From assembly GCF_003573695.1 (NCBI RefSeq), contig NC_039359.1:89074566-89138565 (forward strand): DNA of 64,000 nucleotides, in the 5' to 3' direction. The stretch comes from Papaver somniferum (lineage: Eukaryota > Streptophyta > Magnoliopsida > Ranunculales > Papaveraceae). The notes beneath the pieces are model-generated. The model saw nothing but the letters and a program-made list of their open reading frames with translations. It had not been told where the DNA came from and did no database searches. Of the stretch, positions 59,081 to 64,000 are shown one piece after another. The position numbers and the translations under genes are program-made. Position 1 is the first letter of the stretch; each line of letters opens with the position of its first letter.

Positions 59081-59699
59081 GCTATCCTTTTTTTTTTGGA
59101 TATATAACTTAGTTTTGTAAACAAAAGGTTATGGTCTTGTTCTTGTTCAAGTTCTAATGGAAGAGTCAGTTAATGAATTACTTTGTCTCTTAGGCAACGA
59201 AAAGTGAAACTTTACAGGCTATTGTCACTGGTAATACTTGACTTGTTCAAGAGTGTGAGGGGATGTTTGGGATCAATCAAGTGCAATATTTTCAAGCTAT
59301 GGATCTTTATGCTGACCGACTAAGTACCAGTCGGGTGGACCCCTCGATAGAAAATATGATGGCTGCCAATGAGGCTTTTGAGGCATTTGTGGATGCTCGT
59401 GATCGGATGGAATGTATAGAAGACATCCTGGCTATTGCTCGTATCCGGCTGAGGCGCGCGAACTCAGTTCTTTCGTCGTCCCTTTACCTTATGTTACTGC
59501 GTTATTCTTCTTTTACGCTTTTCTTGTCTTGGGCGTGTAGAAGTTCTTTTAAGAATGCCGCTATTATAGAGTTTCATGTTGTTTTGTCACCTTAATCAAT
59601 GAATTCTGTTTGATTGGCCTGTCTATTTTATCATGTCCTTTTAATTCGTTTGTCCGCGCATCTCATCAAATTATATGCGGGCTTTTGACCCTTTCTTGG

Positions 59700-59968
59700 A
59701 CTATTAGTCCACTTCATCTAAAATCCATGCACGGAGCCTAGCCCTTTCTTGAACTATTGGTGCACTTCATCTAAAGGCATGCACGGAGCCTAGCCCTTTG
59801 TTGGACTATTGGTGCACTTCATCTAAAGCCATGCACGGAGCCTAGCCCTTTCTTGGACTATTAGTGCACTTCATCTAAAGCCATGCACAGAGCCTAGCCC
59901 TTTCTTGGACTATTGGTGCACTTCATCTAAATCCATGCACGGAGCCTAGCCCTTTCTTGGAATATTGA
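59700..59968 (+). repeat. 52-bp tandem array between pol and PMD gene
   Basis: The word 'catgcacggagcctagccct' begins units at 59726, 59778, 59830, 59882 and 59934, all 52 bases apart. Five units are nearly identical. They lie in the gap where the PMD gene and the pol frame converge. Confidence 0.9.
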
Positions 59969-60537
59969 TGTATCTAGATGTATTTAATCACGGTATATGC
60001 TAGGATTCATCATGACTCAGTTCGAATATATAAATAGATAATTTATTATTTTCAGCCATCCGGCGTACATTAAGTTATTCAAGTGTAGTAAGTTTTTATC
60101 CATTTACCATTGATAGGAGTATTATTGCGAGAGCCGTTCATCCGCTTTAGGTAATAATATCCACTTTCTGCTTCCTCACTTATCGTGTAAGGACCTTGCC
60201 AGTTAGCAGCAAACTTACCTGCTTTCTCATTACGTTGGACGTGCGGTGCGATTTTAATCACTACATTATTCACACTGAAGACTCGTTCTTTCACCTTTTG
60301 GTTATAGTACCTTTCTGCTCGCTGTCTATGCTTATCCGTGAATCGCTCAGCCTTGGCTTGTCACTCTTCTAAGGTGTCCAGGTGTGCAAATCGACTGACA
60401 TCATCCGGAGTACTGAGACTATCCATGGCCACACGCGCGGATGGTATGGCAATTTCCGTTGGTAGTATCGCATCTTCTCCATACACCAGGGAATAAGGGG
60501 ACGCGCCTGTGGAACTTATTCTAGAAATACGATACGC

Positions 60538-61138
60538 CTAGAGTGCCAGCGGTAGCTGTTCGTTCCAGCTCCTATGATGATCATATACCATTCGGTTTAA
60601 TATTCTTAACAGTGTTTTGTTGATAGCTTCTGTCTGTCCATTCCTCTGCGGGTAGTAGACAGTCGAGGTGTGGAACTTGATCCCATATTGATCCAACAGA
60701 TATATGAAAGTTTGATTAACGAAAGAGGAACCATTATATGAGCGTATGATCATAGGTGACCCGAATCGACAGATGATGTGCTCTTTGATGAAAGCGAAAG
60801 TTGTTGCGCCCGAGTAGTCTTCGGAGTGGTATAGCTTCAACCCATTTGATAGAATACTCGGTTGCGGTGATGATATACTTGTGACGCATGGACGAGGTTG
60901 GGTTTATCGGCCCAATGATATCAAGTCCCCAGCTGTGAAAAGGCCATGGGGTGATGACGCTATGCATCCAGGTATGTGGGGCGTGGATTAACGATCCGTG
61001 ACTTTGACATTGCTGACATATATTTAAGTGTTCCGCGGTATCGAATTCTATTATTGTGGGCCAGTAATACCCTGCTTCGTGTAGTTGTAGGAAGATCTTA
61101 CGCATACCTTGGTGCTCGACATTGTGGGTTGTAGCCAT
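60538..61138 (-). pseudogene. Integrase second zinc module and catalytic core
   Basis: The frame 61138-60734 has HNVEHQGMRKIFLQLHEAGY with the YWPT and CQQCQ parts of the HHCC zinc motif, then PWPFHSWGLDIIGPI with the first catalytic Asp. After a frame change near 60800 the next frame (60840-60538) has FGSPMIIRSYNGSSFVNQTF, where the second catalytic Asp is Tyr, and YYPQRNGQTEAINKTLLRIL with the Glu. The core is therefore inactive in this copy. Confidence 0.8.
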
Positions 61139-61780
61139 GACTGTTTCCGCCTCTTCCTGTGATAGACAACATAATACCTTGCCTCTGAAACTCTTCCTAT
61201 AAAGGACGCCTTCACTTAAGAAGAATCTTCCGGACTTCCTTTGAATTTTTAATGCCTCCTGTCTGTTTGACAGCAGGCGCTCATGATGGATGAAATCTAT
61301 GTAGGGTTGTCTCCAGTATACTATCTCCGCGCTGCATATTTATGTTTGTTGCGTGGGTGCTTTGAAATCATCGCATTTTTCTTAGACCATAGCTGATTGA
61401 ACTGCCATGTTTGGCCAGTATACGCCCATCCTTTGTAACCGTCGATATAACGGGATTCCCCCTGTCTTTCCGCATGACTCCTCATGGACGTGATTCAGTA
61501 TTTCATGTGCCTCTGACTTTCCTACACACCGTAACAAAGCACCTCCAGATGTTCGAAAGTACAATGCTCCTCGTATTAAAACAAATTTCTTTAGTACTTT
61601 GGCAGGCAACACTTGATCGTCCACCCCTCTAGTCAGATCTTCGATATACATTGTTCTCCAATCATAATTTAGCTCGAATGCGTTGTCCTCTTTCCATGTG
61701 CTGGGCAATGCTCTTCTTTTTACTACTATAGTGCCTTCATCAGATTCGTTTAATTGTATCTTAGCCGCCAGCGTAGCCAT
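61139..61780 (-). pseudogene. Integrase N-terminal module, first of two copies, and linker
   Basis: The frame 61780-61382 has DWRTMYIEDLTRGVDDQ, LRCVGKSEAHEILNHVHEE and LQRMGVYWPNM, which is the linker and H-rich zinc module before a Ty3 integrase core. Past two stops, the same frame then gives WRQPYIDFIHHERLL, SGRFFLSEGVLYRKSF and VLCCLSQEEAETVM, which starts the second copy. Both have the order WR.PYI, then LYR, L.C, EA, H, YWP. Confidence 0.7.
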
Positions 61781-63810
61781 AGCGTCCGCGTGTTTGTTAG
61801 TGGACCTTCCTTATGCTCCACGACGGTGCTTCCCCTTCTTGCAATCAACTCTTGGTCTTACGCTCGATATGGCGCCAGATGTGCTTCTTTTACCTGAAAG
61901 TCGCCCGATATTTGGTTTGTGACTAGCTTTGAGTCTCCTTTGACATCAATGGCTCCCAGGTTGAGCTCATCCGCCAATCGTAATCCGAGGATTAGTGATT
62001 CATATTCCGCCACATTTTTGATACATTCAAAGTCTAGATTGAAAGCGAATGATAACAATTCTTTCTTAGGTATTTCGAAGACTATTCCTGCTCCTTCATA
62101 AGAGTCGTATGAAGACTCATCAAAGAACATTGTCCAGCGCTCCTCTTCTTCGAGTTCCGCTACCTCACTAGGTATTTCCTCACTTATCTCTGTCATTTCC
62201 ATTCCTGGGAACGCTGCTAAAAAGTCCGCGAATGCTGGCCCTTGTACTCCTTTCGACCGCTGATATTTTAGTTGAAACTCGGATAATTGTAGCAGCCAGC
62301 GAGCTTTCCTGCCGGATAATACAGGTTTTGTTTCTAAGTAGGCAATTGGATTAGTCGTGGCCACCACTATGGTTTCATGCACGATCAGGTACGATGGAAA
62401 CTTTTGCGTGGCACAGATGAGTGATAAGCATGCTTGATCTGCCCTTGAGTATCTGAATTCCGCGTCTCTGAACCCTCTGCTGATATAATGGATTGGGCGT
62501 AATTGGTCGTTGCCAAGGTCTTGATCTAATAACGATCCAATCTCCACGTTGGTAAACGTTGTATACAAATAGAGAGGCTCGCCTTTGACAGGGGGTCGTA
62601 GGACTCTTTCTCTGATCAAGCATTCCTTGAGCTTCTTGAAGGCTTGCTCTTGCTCCTCACCCCACTCGAACGGTTTGTTTTTCTTCAGTAGTGGTGTAAA
62701 CGCGCACAACAGTTGCGCCAGGCCCGGAATGAACCTCCGAACGTAAAACACCCTACCAATAAAAGTTTGCAGCTCTTTTGCATTTTCCGGCGATCTCATA
62801 GTGGTTATTTCTTCGACTTTTTCCGGATAGATTTGTATTCCTTTGTCAGTGACAACAAACCCTAGAAATTTTCCGGAGGTGACACCAAACGCGCATTTGA
62901 GAGGATTCATTTTCAAGTGGTATTTTCTACATCTGTTGAAAACGTGCCTCAGATAGTTAAGATGATCCACTCGTGCTCGAGATTTTACCACCACATCATC
63001 AATGTATACTTCCATGATATGATGCATCATGTCGTGGAAGATCTCTACCATGGCTCGTTGGTAATTGGCGCCCGCGTTTTTCAATCCAAAGGGAATGACT
63101 GTGTAAAAGAAATTTCCGTATGGAGTCTGGAAAGCCGTCTTGTGCGCGTCCTCTACCGACATCTTGATTTGGTTTTATCCGCTAAATCCATCCATGAAAG
63201 AAAACATACCATACCCGCTCGTATTATTTACCATTATGTCAATGTTCGGTACCGTAAAATCATCCTTAGGACACGCTCGGTTTAGGTCTCGATAGTCGAC
63301 GCAGCATCGGATTTTGACATTCTTTTTCTCTACTGGGACGATGTTAGCCAACCATGTGGGGTGTTGGATTGGTCTAATGAAGTTAGACTTCAACATCTTC
63401 TCCACTTCTTCCTTGATAGCCAACTCTACCCCTTCAGAAAAGTTACGCCTCCGCTGTTTGACGGGTTGATACTCGGGTGAGACATTGAGGTTGTGTGCAA
63501 TAAGGTTGCTGTCGAGGCTCGGCATCTCTTCATGCGTAAATGCGAACATATCTCTATACTCGCGGAGCAGTTTAATCAATCATGATTTTTCTTCTTCTTC
63601 TAGATGCTTGCTGATACGCATGTATCGTGGTTCTCTTTCTGAGAAGAGGTTCACTTCTTCTAGTCCGTCCATAGTTGGATCGGGCTTCGTCTTTTCCTCA
63701 GGTAAATCTTTTATCATTTTCTCTACCGAAATCAAGGGTTCTACTTCTTCTTGCCAATATTCACCAAGTGGGGTTGCTTCCATCATGTTTTCTTCGTCCG
63801 TCGATGACAT

Positions 63811-64000
63811 GGCGCAGTTGTGTTGTTGACTGGAAGCTTCCCCGGATAATTGCTATAAGCGGTAAACGTGTCCACCCTCTGGTCGTGAGAAACGTTTGAA
63901 TCGAGTGTTCTTTGTTTCGACTATAGCTCGTTTATTTCCCGCTGCGGGTCCCATCCTTGACGGACTGAAAACCGATTTGGCCTTTCCTTTTACTTCTGCC
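63811..64000 (-). pseudogene. Upstream pol or gag-pol linker of the Tat element
   Basis: The sequence continues in the minus direction past the window edge. It reads as Lys/Arg-rich text with a stop near 63850 and no recognisable protease motif inside the window. Confidence 0.4.

Larger units (their letters stand above)
53060..59600 (+). pseudogene. Plant mobile domain (PMD) gene, antisense in the Tat element
   Basis: The N-terminal part (about 53070-55123) matches the plant mobile domain (PF10536): SWEPWIDYIRSNP, SLGIDAALESSKF, FFSWGEATLVLEDLVELTGL, AVLMSRGVSFPLSPMFLGGL, FIHAWTWERFPKY and VRVARKLGFDQGV occur in the family's order. Introns 55684-55858, 55948-56042 and 56749-57009 are GT-AG and join their exons in phase; one more is likely near 55124-55204. 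The C-terminal part is charged and helical (EIEELEREYQQLLDVANAKK) and internally duplicated. Breaks: frameshifts near 53080, 53210, 53385, 54440 and 56520, and TAG stops near 53632, 53884 and 53937. In the family PMD proteins are linked to transposon origin and to silencing (MAIN/MAIL1), but no function is shown here. The start at 53060 is the first ATG after the TATA box. Confidence 0.75.
60079..63810 (-). pseudogene. Tat pol polyprotein, RT to integrase end
   Basis: From 63579 the RT reads FIRPIQHPTWLANIVPVEKK, CCVDYRDLNRACPKDDF and, after a stop at 63175, FGLKNAGANYQRAM, with the active site YIDDVVVKS (YIDD at 63006-62995). The first RNase H (about 62580-62180) has SRGFRDAEFRYSRADQACLS but a poor catalytic set. 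The second (about 62139-61858) has MFFDESSYDSYEGAGIVF, NVAEYESLILGLRLA and VKGDSKLV. The integrase follows with two zinc modules and the core. The end (60294-60079) has FAANWQGPYTI and stops at 60079. Stops at about 63580, 63175, 61385 and 61335 and frameshifts near 61800 and 60750 break it. It would make the enzymes for reverse transcription and insertion. Confidence 0.85.
52442..64000 (-). mobile_element. Ty3/gypsy Tat-type retrotransposon, 3' part
   Basis: On the minus strand it reads RT, RNase H, a second RNase H, integrase, an opposite-strand PMD gene, a polypurine tract and a 3' LTR. Two successive RNase H domains and an extra gene between pol and the 3' LTR are marks of the Tat lineage. 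It continues past 64000, where gag, protease and the 5' LTR should lie. Its left end is inside the copia relic; the base group TAAAA (52437-52441) is the candidate target duplication. All its genes carry stops or shifts. Confidence 0.85.

Noticed and set aside
61411..61922. Plus-strand frames across the Tat pol
   Set aside because: They are antisense shadows of the pol frame and have no own motifs.

Overview
The window looks like a transposon-rich intergenic stretch of a flowering-plant nuclear genome, probably a eudicot. The evidence is a plant-specific DUF247 gene, L1-type LINEs, Ty1/copia and Ty3/gypsy elements, an initiator-Met-tRNA primer site, and plant-style TATA boxes and introns. The species cannot be told from the sequence. 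Only one gene looks like an ordinary host gene: a two-exon DUF247 gene at 25590-27173 on the minus strand. I saw no rRNA, tRNA or CRISPR.

Layout. 1-5.2 kb: gene-free DNA with a CAC/GTG-rich foldback. 5.2-22.0 kb: three nested insertions. A decayed LINE was split by a copia-like solo LTR (5316-18280), and that LTR was split by a 10.6-kb LTR element without pol (6873-17461). The LTRs of that last element carry 36-, 85- and 214-bp tandem arrays. 22.1-23.76 kb: a second, 5'-truncated LINE. 25.6-27.2 kb: DUF247. 27.65-33.5 kb: a broken copia element on the minus strand, interrupted by a solo LTR (30116-32539) of the same family as the 10.6-kb element. 33.67-46.59 kb: a large LTR element with a PBS, a broken gag and no pol, interrupted by a 3.3-kb chromovirus-like solo LTR. 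46.6-52.44 kb: an old copia relic. 52.44-64.0 kb: the 3' part of a Ty3/gypsy Tat-type element on the minus strand; its gag and 5' LTR lie beyond the window.

The most interesting system is in the last 11.5 kb. Between the end of the Tat pol (60079) and its 3' LTR (52442-52822) lies a long gene in the opposite direction. It has its own TATA promoter with W-box and G-box motifs, at least three GT-AG introns whose flanking exons join in frame, an N-terminal plant mobile domain (PMD), and a C-terminal part that has undergone a roughly 1.33-kb internal duplication. The same element has two consecutive RNase H domains, the mark of the Tat lineage, and a doubled integrase N-terminal module. All of these transposon genes now carry stops or frameshifts, so the copy is dead, but the arrangement is informative.
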